From Ampelocalamus luodianensis (Eukaryota; Streptophyta; Magnoliopsida; Poales; Poaceae): a stretch of 64,000 nucleotides of DNA. The position numbers and the translations under genes were made by a program. The notes under the pieces are model-generated. The model was not told where the DNA came from, searched no databases, and was given only the letters and a program-made list of their open reading frames with translations. This document shows, piece after piece, positions 54,893-64,000 of the stretch. The stretch covers positions 27,744,165 through 27,808,164 of the forward strand of contig CM070639.1 of NCBI GenBank assembly GCA_036346255.1, in the 5' to 3' direction. Each line of letters opens with the position of its first letter. Positions within the stretch are counted from its first letter, which is position 1.

Positions 54893-57800
54893 TGATTCCA
54901 TTCCCGTGCACCCAACACATAACACCATCCTCATTTTACCACAACACAACACATACACATCCTCCTGCGACTCGGAGCCAACACACGCCAAAGTACTAAG
55001 TCAAAAGAGGTCTCATATCCCTCTCATGTGGTTAGAACGCAAAGGTGCTTGGATCAATGGCGCCAGTAATTTAGTCCTTGTTGACTTGGGTACCAACCAT
55101 TCACAACCAAAAGCACACCATCTTACCATTGTGCCCAAGTCTAAAACGTTTTGTTTTCAGTTTTAGTTTTCTCAAAGTAGCAAGCACAAGGTGCTAGACA
55201 TAAAGTCATAATAAGTTTTTATGTGATCAAGGTTAACGAATAAGTCGATAACCGCTCAATTCTACCGTTCTAAGCATTTCTAAGCAACAACAACTCGTAG
55301 ACTACAAGTTAAGTGATATGGGCTCATCCAGCAAACCCTAAATCACAGAGGACATAATCCTAGGCTTAGTAGTAGAGGATGAATATTTGACTACAGATTA
55401 TGCATCTAAAGGGTCAACTAACCGACAATAGTTTAACAGCAAAGTAGCACATGCATACATAGACTTTGCAAACAAGATATTAGAGTTTGAAAATAATAGG
55501 AGCAATATGATCAAATAAATTTGCAACATCTACTTGCCTTGCTGGAGATCACAATCTTGCTACAAAGGATCACTCTCGTGTTCAACAAATTCGTCGGAAC
55601 CAATCGTAAGAACGAGAAAATCCAATAAGAATGACGAACACCGAAAAAGACTAAAAAACTAAATTCAACCAAAAACCACAAAATTTATACAGCAGATAGA
55701 GCATGATCTTAAAAGAATTTAGCAACAAGAATCAACATATTTGAACTAAGCATGCAAAAGTTATAGCCTAAACAATTTCAACTAGCTGAAAATTCTAATT
55801 TAAATGCTTTCTGTTACTGTTCATCACATAAATTCCCAGAAAGTTTGTGAACATGAAAATTTTATTGTGGACAAAGGTTGGCATCCTAAGAACAGTAAAA
55901 ATTAGTTCACCTAATTTGGAGTTAAATTGAATTTATTATGATTTTTCTAAGTTATGAAACTAGGGCATAACATTTTTCAAAGGCAAAGACATAATTAAAA
56001 CCTATTCTATACTAAATTATATTAATAGAGGAATTTAACAAAGTTTAGTTTGCTCAATTTGGATTCTGAGAGAAAACTTATGCATTTTACAAATTTAAAG
56101 GAATTTCTAGAGCAACAATTAATGCTAAATAAGATAATACAACCTACACAATTTTTAGTACAAATCAAGGTTCAAACTTATTTTTAGATTAAAGCTCGAG
56201 ACAAAATAAGAACCATCAAAATTTGAATCACCAAAAACAGAGTTACAATGAGTTACTTACAAAATTTTGAAGTTTAATACAATTTATAGTTTACAATTAA
56301 AAGCTTTTCGGGTTTTTCTTTATACTAACTCAAAGCAGAAAAGTCTGGGCCACTAAGATTGAATTCGATGGCCCACATGCACGGCAGCACAGCACGCGCG
56401 AACAGCCTATGTGATCTAAGCTGTTGGATTAGATCCAACGGTCCAAGGTGATGGTGACAATCGGACTTCCCGAATGCCTCAACAAATCTGGAGCATAGAT
56501 CTAAAGAAGGGTGGCTCACAGCGTAGTAACGTTTGGACGGTCCGAACATTCATGAGATCTGAGATGCGGATCAAAGGTGAGCAGTCCTGGCGATTGGGAC
56601 ATTTGGGGACAAAGGGAGACTTGGTAGAAGAAGAGCAAAACCAAGTTCGGTGATTCCTCGAATGCCAACCCAAATTGAGTTAGGGAAAAGGTTAAGGTCT
56701 TGAGGGTGCAAAGTGACGTGAAGGGATTGACAAAAGAACCACTGGAGCGCCGAAAACGAAGAGGGAGCTTCACGGGCCGACAATGGCGATTTGGTGGTTT
56801 TGAGTTTGGAGCTCAAGTGTGCAGACAGGAAGCTCAAGAAATCAAGGTGGTGCTGTAAAGGAGCACTAGGAGGAGCTCAAAGGTTTAACGAATAGCCTGA
56901 TGTCAAAGGTGAGAAAGGACAAGCCTTAATGGCGGACATGGCCTAAAGCTTGTCTAGGACAAAGCAGGCGATGGGAGCGATTGCGACCACGACTTTGAAG
57001 GTGAAAGCACGGATGGATAAGAAAGCGAGGGCTAAGAGCCATTGAAGGATGGTGCCCGAGGTTGACAAAGCCGCCTCTCCTCCCATGCCCTATTATGTCA
57101 CACGCATGCGAGGAAGAAGAAGGTGACAAGGATCTTGAGGGCCCACCTGTCAGCGAAAGAAACAAAGGGCTCAACTCAAAAAGAACGAGTGGGTTAGGTT
57201 AAGCTGAGTCGAAAGATTTGGACGGTTGGATTAGAAATGGACGGCTCAGATTAAAAGTAACGTTCGGGTGGTCCAAACGTTCAAATCAATCTTAGCGGTC
57301 CGATCAAAAACAAGTGGCTCAGATTGAACCCCACTCTCGGGTGGTCCGAAAGTTCCATCAAATCTGGACCGTTGAAAAGAAATCCAACGGTTGGAAACAC
57401 GCGCACCATTTTGAGCGAGCCCGAGTGCAGTTAGTTGATTGGGTTCGACCAAGTCAAGAGGTTGAGCTCGGGTTTGACTTGAGTCCAACAACAACGTTTA
57501 CTAGGGTTTTAGAATTGAGATGAAACTTTGAGGAATTTTTAAATGGAGTTAAACAACTCCGAAAATTCCACAAATTTTAAAGGAGGTGCTCAACTCTAGG
57601 ATTGACTTTGTATAAAAATTTTAGAGGTTTTTATGAAGTGAATTTTTCCCTAAAAATTTCTTCAGGTACTGATCTAGGGTTTGACCAAGAGTCAAACTGG
57701 TTTGACTAGTCTCTTAAAATATTCAAACAATTTCTAAAAATTGTGAAATTTTTTAGAGGAGTCACACAGCATCCCTAGGACCAAGGAAAAATATTTCTAG

Positions 57801-57997
57801 AGGATGATCACAAGATTATCTAGAAAAGTTTTCAAAGGGTCAAGAATTTGGTTAAAAGAGGCTTGTGATTTTGAATTTTCCATAATTCCTTTACAAGAAT
57901 TCTCAGAACATTCAAACAACACCAAGATGCAATAAAAGTTTTAATTTCTTCACATTTTCTTACATTTGAAACACAAACCAGGACTTGAGATGTTACA
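54893..57997 (-). mobile_element. Inverted, truncated Tekay-type LTR (F1)
   Basis: Minus-strand LTR sequence ending (plus strand) GAGATGTTACA, that is, LTR start TGTAACATCTC on its own strand. From about 54970 rightwards it matches the family (AAAGTACTAAGTCAAAAGAG, the GTGGTTAG..CGC block, the CCGTTGGATT motif near 56420). The first roughly 950 bases of a normal copy are missing at the left, where it meets the end of LTR E head to head. No polypurine tract follows at the right. It resembles LTR G more than LTR E. ORFs inside are chance frames. Confidence 0.8.
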
Positions 57998-59437
57998 CTT
58001 ATACCAAGTTCTTACCAGTTCTTACCAAGCAAATAGGTGGTGACCGGCAACTAGTGTCGGTGCTAAACGATCTCTGAAGATTGACAAACCGATTGCAAGC
58101 AACTGGTACCTGTACAATGGTAGTAGGTGGAGCTAGGATAGGCTTCAATATGGTAGCAAGGATTAGCAATAATCAAATTAGTAAATGAAAGTTGAAAAAT
58201 TGTTCAAAATACTAGTCAAAGTTGCTAATCCTAGCCTAATCAAAGCTAACTAATCAAAGCCTATCAAGAGAAGTGTATGCATGCACATGCAAAGATCGAT
58301 GTGACTTGATGCAAGCAAAGAAAATTCTCACACCAAGTTCTAAGAGAGACACTAGCCAACTACTCAAACTTCTGTAAAGGACACAAGATTGTTCGCACGA
58401 AGTAGAGCACAAAAGACAGCAATATCGGTACAATGCAAACAACCCTCTGGATTGAGCAGAAACAACAGCTAGTCTCAAGAGATGAAAAATCAAAGTTTTA
58501 TATGTCTTATATATACTTGTTTGAAAGGTTTCGACAAGATCTACAACTTTTAGTGAGGCGAACCCCAAATTCCAAAGGAAGACCAAAAGAATTGCCAAAA
58601 CAGAAACCAAAAACTTTCGTGGTCGGGACCGAAGATGGCCAATTTTGGGGCACCTGGGTGGCTACTTACGGCTTAGGTGGAAAGGATATGCCTCGTCATT
58701 AGCTTCGAAACAAGCACAAAAACGTCAAAAACGGACACCGTATGCAAAAGTTATGCCTGTTTTACTGAAGGTGTCTCAGAAACATAATCCTACTCGGACT
58801 TGAAACTGCCTCGGGTTCAAATTTGAAGCTGCTATATCTTTCAAACTCGTGGGCCAAACTTGCTAAATTTTTTTGTGGATGCTTTTGTTATATGTAGAAG
58901 GTCTCCACCAATTTTTACGAACTTTTTTCTCTTTTTTTTCCTACCGCGGCTTTTGTTTTATGCGGCTGCCTCTTTCTCCTTCTAATATTTAGTCGGCCCT
59001 ATGGTTTATCGCAAGTCGCAAATAACATCAACTCTTTCAAAAGATCACAGCAATCCTCTCAGTTTTTTTTATTAACAACAGTATAAATTTTTTGTTTTTT
59101 TGGTGCGAATTAGAGGAATTCTAACCCACGAATTTTCTATTTTAGATGCAAAACTAAGAACCTAAATGAGCGACCAAGCAACGCGAAGGATATCTGAGAA
59201 GCAAACTAGACAATGACCAACTAAACAATAACTAGAACTAAAGATTAGCAACTAGACACGACGATACAACCAATGATTCAATGAACAAAAACCAAAAAGA
59301 AAAATTGCAATGGCTCAACGGGTTCGAACATGGATGATAATGGCACAACAAATAATTTTTGTGGGTAATTTTCTGGACTCTAGGTATGAAAACAAATCTA
59401 CTACTAGAAAACTAGAAATTCTCACCGATCAACTGAA
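57998..59437 (-). other. Unassigned segment, probable interior of an LTR-type element
   Basis: No gag or pol motif is visible on either strand. The two longest frames (58254-58610 on minus, 58433-58702 on plus) overlap each other and have no recognisable domain. The segment ends at the right in a primer-binding site and LTR-like unit, so it may be the non-coding interior of a non-autonomous (LARD-type) element on the minus strand, cut at 57998. That is inference. It is AT-rich with T- and A-runs near 58920-59110. Confidence 0.35.
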
Positions 59438-59449
59438 GCTCTGATACCA
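59438..59449 (-). other. Primer-binding site of an unclassified LTR element
   Basis: TGGTATCAGAGC on the minus strand, a perfect initiator-Met tRNA site, two bases from an LTR-like terminus (CATCA on the element strand). Confidence 0.7.
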
Positions 59450-59451
59450 CC

Positions 59452-59925
59452 TGATGAACTGTAGTTGTCTCGATCTTTCGGTGAGATGGATAACTCGATT
59501 TGGGTGGAGGCGACTCCACGATTTGGCTACCAATCGCACATGACCAATATGCCTGTAATTCTTGAACCAACTCCAAGATTGTTATCGAGCTTGCTAGAAG
59601 CACGATCGACCTGATCACGAAGGTCTATTCCTGTATGCAATCGAAGAACACACAAGAACAAGATAATAAGCAATCTGAAATTGCAAATAAGATTAAAATA
59701 TTTGATAAAGTTGGGATTTTGAAAAGCAATATTATGGTTGGTTTAGTCGACACAAGCCAATACACGAAGTTGCATTGTAGCTAACTTTTAACTCAACAAA
59801 ATCCGAGGAAAACTAGAGGGGTGTGGCCTCCTTATATAGGGGAGAGGGAACCACATATATCCAAGAGCTAAGGGGGTGGTACTATTCATGGGTACTGTTT
59901 ACATGAACAGTATAGCCATGAATAG
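59452..59925 (-). mobile_element. Putative small 5' LTR (minus strand) next to the PBS
   Basis: About 474 bases between the primer-binding site and the Tekay stub F2. The plus strand begins TGATGAACTG, giving a CA end on the element strand. A TATATAAGG box lies at 59831-59838 on the minus strand, well placed for transcription through the PBS. No second copy is in the window, so the outer boundary is set only by the start of F2. Confidence 0.45.
59832..59838 (-). promoter_or_regulatory. TATA box in the putative small LTR
   Basis: TATATAA on the minus strand within CCCCTATATAAGGAGGCC, the usual context of an LTR promoter. Confidence 0.55.
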
Positions 59926-60218
59926 TGTGAGACCCTGGTTTATTTAGCTTGTAATACTTAGCCTTCCATTGGCTCTAGCATCACAAACAAAATACACCGT
60001 GCCTCGATGGACATGTGCTTCCCAGAATTGCAGCACACATACATCTTTACAAAAGCATGCATCAATTCCATACATCACATAATAACAAGTCTAGGAAAAG
60101 ATATACATAATATAGAGTTATTACAAAAGAGCCGACCGGCCAAATAACATGAAAGTAACAATAACAGCGGAAGCAAAAGTGTCATAAGATGGCTACAAAC
60201 AAAAGCCAATTAGTGTCA
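59926..60218 (-). mobile_element. Tekay-type LTR stub (F2)
   Basis: It begins TGTGAGACCCTGGTTTATT, the plus-strand look of a minus-strand Tekay LTR end. It matches the first 290 bases of the family (CATGCATCAATTCCATAC, GAGCCGACCGGCCAAATAAC, GCGGAAGCAAAA) and breaks off at about 60218 in AAAAGCCAATTAGTGTC. Confidence 0.8.
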
Positions 60219-60309
60219 TCCATCGTCATTTCATGTGAAGTCAGGGAATAAAATTTTAAAATTGAAATTGACGAACAACACATTCTATGCTGCCGTCTTC
60301 ACGCACTTG

Positions 60310-60660
60310 CTATAGTTTCCAGCTTCCTGAGGAACCAGCATCATCAAGGTTTGTTGGCACCCTGTGCACAAAATTCACATACGCCATCGGCTTCTCGTAT
60401 ATCACCGCCCCAGGCTGGGAAGCAATCTGCATATATTGACCCCATGCAACGCTACCATTCACCTTCAGTAGCTCCCATACACCCTGTCCTCCCCTTTTGA
60501 TGCATGTAATCCCCTCGATTACTAGCTTCTTTGGCGTAGCCTCTGTGTCGAGCCCCTCCGCCCATACCACCTTGTACTGACATCTCAACAGGTCCAGCTC
60601 ATCGGGTTCGCCCCGTATGAGACCATCGTCATAAAACACTAGCAAGTCTTGCATGTTCAA
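60310..60660 (-). CDS. Unidentified 116-codon ORF
   Basis: I do not recognise this protein. It reads MNMQDLLVFYDDGLIRGEPD at the start, then CQYKVVWAEGLDTEATPKKL, GITCIKRGGQGVWELLKVNG and YEKPMAYVNFVHRVPTNLDD. Composition is that of an ordinary soluble protein, with aromatic residues and no low complexity, and codon use does not look like a random frame. It has no signal peptide and no membrane segment. It sits between an LTR stub and an AT-rich array, so it may be a captured or orphan gene fragment, or one exon of a gene now broken. The ATG at 60660 is the only candidate start. Confidence 0.4.
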   Translation of the reverse strand: MNMQDLLVFYDDGLIRGEPDELDLLRCQYKVVWAEGLDTEATPKKLVIEGITCIKRGGQGVWELLKVNGSVAWGQYMQIASQPGAVIYEKPMAYVNFVHRVPTNLDDAGSSGSWKL

Positions 60661-60774
60661 TATTACCTAAAACCACAACAATCTAATTTGTTGTACAAAA
60701 TATAACAAATAGATTGCGCTACGTACTCTACATTTCCCTAATAATAAAAATAACCACAATAAATGACTTCGGGT

Positions 60775-61046
60775 TATTAAGTGCATTGTAAAAAAACAAC
60801 AAAATTACATACAACTAATTAGTTATGGTGAGTTAATTACAATTAATTAATTAATAGTATTTAATTAAGCCTAATTAATGAGGACTATATAATTATGGTT
60901 ATTTAATTAGGACTATTTTAGTTACGACTAATTAATTATAGTTAATTAATTTGGATAAATAAATAGAAACTAATTAATTATGACCATTTAATTACCACTA
61001 AATAATTAGGACTACTTAATGAGTACTATTTAATTAAGCATAATTA
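60775..61046. repeat. ATTAATTA-rich degenerate tract, left part
   Basis: Repeated short phrases such as GACTAATTAATTA, GACTATTTAATTA and AACTAATTAATTATG in no fixed period, very AT-rich. The same kind of sequence continues after the GC-rich insertion at about 61736. Confidence 0.7.
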
Positions 61047-61735
61047 ATTAGGAGAAGCCCCCCCCGAAGGCCACAAGCTGGGGGGCCCCGAAGGTTCCCA
61101 GTACCTCTTCGGAGGCCCCCCGTAGCCCAAGCGAAGGGCACAAGCCGGGGGCCCTAAAGGTACCCAATACCTCTCGGAGCGACTTGGAGCCCAAGAGAAG
61201 GCCCTAAAGAAGCTAGCATGGGCCAGCACAACGAATGCTCCGGAGGCAGGCCAAAGGCATTCGGACCACCCCTAGAGCATCGCTAGCCTAGAAGGCATGA
61301 GCCGCACGAGACCGCCTCGGGGACACCAAGGGTTGCCCTCCCCAAGGGGTGCTCGCTGAAGGGTACCCAAGGCTCTGTGCCCCAGGTGCATACGGTGTGT
61401 AGCAAAGGGAGGATGGTGCCGGTGGACCAGGCGTACCAGCCAGATGGACCAAGACCAGGGGAGTCCACCGTGGACCGGAGGCTACGCGTAGGGGTAGGAA
61501 AAGCCCCTACAACCCCTACAGGTATAACACCTTTTTAGGGGTAAATCCTTAATCTTGTGTACCCTATCGAAAGGCTATAAATAGCCATCTCCCCCATATA
61601 ATAACTTAGATCCAAATTTTTGGGTAATTAATACACATTTATTCCTTACAATCGATCCCTTCTTCGAGGATCCCCTGGTCCCTCTCCTTGACACTGGGGG
61701 TCCCTCTTTTCTAATGTCTAGTCCTTTTTGCTACG
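61047..61735 (+). mobile_element. GC-rich LTR-like insertion (putative solo LTR) in the AT-rich tract
   Basis: A sharp change from AT-rich to GC-rich sequence, about 690 bases. It carries a plus-strand TATA box in GGCTATAAATAGCC (61575-61583). Downstream are a CTTCTTCGAGGATCCCC phrase and GACACTGGGGGTCC near its right end, the look of a Ty3-type LTR with promoter. At the left, two tandem copies of a block of about 70 bases (CACAAGC..GGGGGCCC..AAGGT..CCAATACCTC) lie at about 61070-61205. No interior or partner copy and no clear target duplication are visible. The ORFs in it are chance frames. Confidence 0.5.
61575..61583 (+). promoter_or_regulatory. TATA box in the GC-rich insertion
   Basis: CTATAAATA, inside the self-complementary GGCTATAAATAGCC context. 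Confidence 0.55.
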
Positions 61736-62099
61736 ACAAGGACTATTTTAATTACGACTAACTAACTTCGAGTAAATAATTACGCGTTTTTGATTTCGCC
61801 TAAACTAAATAGGACAAAATTAATTACGAGTATTTAATTAAGCCTATTTTAATTAATTAGGACTATTCTAATTTCGACTAACAAATTACGAATACAAAAT
61901 TATGACTAACTAACTTCGACTAAAATATTACGACTAACTAAATACGACTAATTAATTACGACTACATTAATTTGCAACTAACTAATTTCAAAAATAAATT
62001 GTGACTAATTAAATGCGACTAAATATTTAGGACTAACTAACTGCATCTAATTATTTATGACTATATAATTTAACACTAATTACAAAGTGAATAAACATG
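61736..62099. repeat. ATTAATTA-rich degenerate tract, right part
   Basis: Continuation of the tract left of the insertion: GACTATTTTAATTACGACTA, ACGACTAATTAATTACGACT and similar, drifting toward ACTAACTAACT forms. Confidence 0.7.
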
Positions 62100-62832
62100 G
62101 CTACGTGGCGCTTCTCCGCGGTGCTATTTTTGGCTTTAGTCGTGCGAGGAGGATAGATTTGCTAAAATGCGCGCCGACAGTGCCAAAACAGCCAAGCCCC
62201 CTTCGAGATATGAACTGAGTGGGACAAATTGTTCTTGGTTGTATAGAATTCGTTGCTGATTTGCGGTGAGGTACCACTTGATTCCTAACAAATAGGGAGG
62301 ATTTGCTTGCAGATTCTAGTAAATGGGCTGCAGGTCAAAACATAAGAATGGATGTTTACATACCATGCCGTAATATTTTGGCCACCATGTCAGAATTCGA
62401 CCCCTATGATGATTGATGACAGAACTCCTGGTAAATCAAACTAACTAGTAGACTGCAGGTTATTCCAATTCAGAAAAGCATACAGGACTGATTTTTGCTA
62501 GCAACGCCAGGTTTATATCCAGAATCTGACAAGAAGACTACATACTTTCTTCTTCCTCGAATCGTAAGAACACATAAGGGCAGCAAAGTTAATGTAATCA
62601 TGTCCATTATTGACTTTTTTGAAGTGATCTATGAGTGGCGAACCATTCAACACATCACACATGCTAAACCAACAATGATGCTTCAAATCAGAAAGCAACA
62701 ATCATATTCAACATAACAAATGCTTATCATTTGCTATAAAGGTTCAGTAAACTTGAAAATTCAGACTAGTTGTTACAGAAGTGAATCTTATGAGTGCCAA
62801 TGAATTATGGCCACCCGATACAGGAAAGAATC
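62100..62832. other. Intergenic sequence left of the RING gene
   Basis: I see no gene, LTR end or clear repeat. The frames at 62495-62716 (plus) and 62513-62701 (minus) overlap and lack any recognisable domain. Confidence 0.45.
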
Positions 62833-62838
62833 TTTATT
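62833..62838 (-). terminator. Poly(A) signal of the RING gene
   Basis: AATAAA on the minus strand, 116 bases past the stop codon at 62954, a normal distance for a plant 3' untranslated region. Confidence 0.6.
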
Positions 62839-62953
62839 AAGCGGCAAATTAGATCAGGCCACTTCATACAATACAGTAATCACCACGATACTTCTGCTAT
62901 AGTTTACCAGAAGAAGACCCAGCTATTAGCAAACTGAAAACAAGCAAGCAAAA

Positions 62954-63500
62954 CTAAACAGGCCAGCCACGAGCACGGAGGCGGATGGCCCGGGAGGCCA
63001 TAGCTCTCAAATTTGCTCGGGCAGTGGACACCGTGTTCCGTGGCTCCCTCTCGGCCTCGCTCTCGAAAGCCGTCATGAACTCCTCCTGTTGCAACCTGTA
63101 AGCCAATGCAGCATCATCAGATTGGTCTGACCCCACTGAGCGCCTGGTAGTGACCAACTGCGATGCCCGGACAAAGCCTCTGCCGCTGTCTCTGGTTCTT
63201 GTGCCGCTGGCATGAGTGATGAAGCTCGAACTGGTGTTGACGCTCCTTCTGCTGCCTGGTGTGATTAAATTCCTGTTGTTGCTGCTGCTTATGTTGTCTT
63301 GTGTGATGAAGCTGCCTCTGGTGTTCCTACTTCTCGTGCCGCCTTGTGCAAAGCTATTACTTCTTGGTGGGCTTTGCTTCACATCGTCGTTGCTTGCTGA
63401 AGATGATGCAATTGAAGTCCTCCTTGCCTCAACTTCGCTGGGAAATAAGAGTTGGATGGTGTTCCATAGTACTGTATTGACAGTGCAAGATCTCGAATTG
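62954..63500 (-). CDS. RING-type E3 ubiquitin ligase, last exon
   Basis: The exon begins after an acceptor (TTGTTCTGCAG) at 63501 and continues in phase from the preceding exon. It encodes SNSRSCTVNTVLWNTIQLLF and PSEVEARR directly after the RING. A Ser/Arg/Asn-rich linker follows, then DDAALAYRLQQEEFMTAF, which looks like a ubiquitin-interacting motif, and the end RARGWPV-stop. Together with the RING half in the previous exon, this points to a ubiquitin ligase that both transfers and binds ubiquitin. Codons are clean and splice sites are canonical, unlike all other genes of the window. The 124-codon frame on the plus strand (63216-63590) is its antisense shadow. I cannot name the orthologue. 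Confidence 0.8.
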
Positions 63501-63597
63501 CTGCAGAACAACAAGAATTTAGTTAATCCTGCCTATGGTGGTTCTTCACCAACTATCTTAATTGCAGAAGTGCACAGACTTGAAGGTTGAGCTTTAC

Positions 63598-63672
63598 CTG
63601 ATTAATTGTCTGCATTTAGGACACCGTTTTCCACACTTGGCCGCGGCATGTTTTAAGCATTTCATGCAGAAG
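63598..63672 (-). CDS. RING-type E3 ubiquitin ligase, penultimate exon (RING half)
   Basis: A 75-base exon between a CAG acceptor (AG complement at 63673-63674) and a GTAAAG donor (63592-63597). It encodes FCMKCLKHAAAKCGKRCPKC and RQLI, ending in phase with the last exon. The C-x2-C and CPxC pairs are the second and fourth metal-ligand pairs of a C3HC4-type RING; the first half must lie in an exon upstream, beyond the window. RING domains bind the E2 enzyme and pass ubiquitin to a target. The intron to the last exon is 97 bases (63501-63597). Confidence 0.8.
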
Positions 63673-64000
63673 CTGTTCAGTTAAAGGAGCAACAATGTTA
63701 CGAGGTTTCAGAATTTTGCAGAATAGCGAAGAGAATGAGCAAATACTCCCCACTCCTCATTTCCCTCCAACATTTGTTTCCTAGTCTAATTCCAAGAATG
63801 TCAGGTTTGAATTCAGTATTTGATACCTCTGAATAATTGGGGGCAAATATGCAATTATGGGCATAGCAATCAGTAAAGTGAGATGAATACAGTTGTTCAA
63901 AATGATAAATTTCAAGACTAAAATCATGTCTGTTCCAGCTAAAATGGATGAAAGTCCTGGTCTTTAGTCTTCCAGACTTACAAACTTAAAAAACAAATTA
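63673..64000 (-). other. Probable intron of the RING gene, running out of the window
   Basis: AT-rich sequence upstream of the RING exon with no coding block that could hold the missing first Cys/His ligands of the RING. I therefore read it as intron; the upstream exons are outside the window. Confidence 0.5.

Noticed and set aside
59926..60218. F1 and F2 as left and right LTRs of one complete minus-strand Tekay element
   Set aside because: The sequence next to F2 lacks the expected primer-binding site and that next to F1 lacks a polypurine tract; no Tekay gag or pol lies between them.
63216..63590. Leu-rich 124-codon plus-strand ORF that could look like a membrane protein
   Set aside because: It is the antisense of the RING gene's last exon and intron; the Leu runs come from complementing Gln/Asn/Ser codons.

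Overview
The window is a stretch of plant nuclear DNA, almost certainly from a grass (Poaceae). It carries Tekay/Del-type chromoviruses with multi-kilobase LTRs beginning TGTAACATCCC, a Tat-clade Ty3 element, a SIRE/Maximus-type Ty1/copia element, a gag-like gene with the plant 'putative gypsy type transposon' domain, and plant-type introns and poly(A) signals. I cannot name the species. More than 90% of the window is retrotransposon. The only likely host gene is at the right edge: the last two exons of a RING-type E3 ubiquitin ligase on the minus strand (62954-63672).

The left and centre form a stack of nested insertions. The order can be read from target-site duplications and interrupted reading frames. 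(1) A decayed gag-like gene (about 993-2287, +) was entered by a Tekay-type LTR (G, 2288-5769, +). (2) That LTR is cut at about 5770 by a Tat-clade element (C, +), of which the 5' LTR (5770-6443), PBS, gag and start of protease remain. (3) C's gag is interrupted twice: by Tekay element A (minus strand, 8229-34047, TSD AAAAT) and by SIRE-type copia element D (minus strand, 34570-45466, TSD CCACT). (4) A's 3' LTR is itself interrupted by Tekay element B (minus strand, 12619-24385, TSD AAGAA). B lacks almost the whole gag region.

Right of D, C breaks off in its protease and abuts a plus-strand Tekay element E that has no 5' LTR. E starts with a small inverted piece of gag, then runs gag-protease-RT-RNase H-integrase to a 3' LTR (50074-54892). 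Next come an inverted, truncated Tekay LTR (F1, to 57997), an unassigned segment with a small LTR-like unit and an initiator-Met-tRNA PBS (57998-59925), and a second Tekay LTR stub (F2, 59926-60218). After these lie an unidentified 116-codon ORF, an ATTAATTA-rich tract split by a GC-rich LTR-like insertion (about 61047-61735), and the RING gene.

No element appears able to move alone: every gag-pol is broken by frameshifts, stops or deletions. However, many differences between sister LTRs are short indels at CCG, CTG and CAG sites while AT-rich parts agree. This suggests that part of the apparent decay may be sequencing error at methylated cytosines. I see no CRISPR, phage, bacterial or RNA-gene content. 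The most unusual structures are short palindromes: a hairpin shared by the Tekay LTRs, arrays of GGTCGTA..TACGACC units, and GCGGTA-N-TACCGC units in the copia element.
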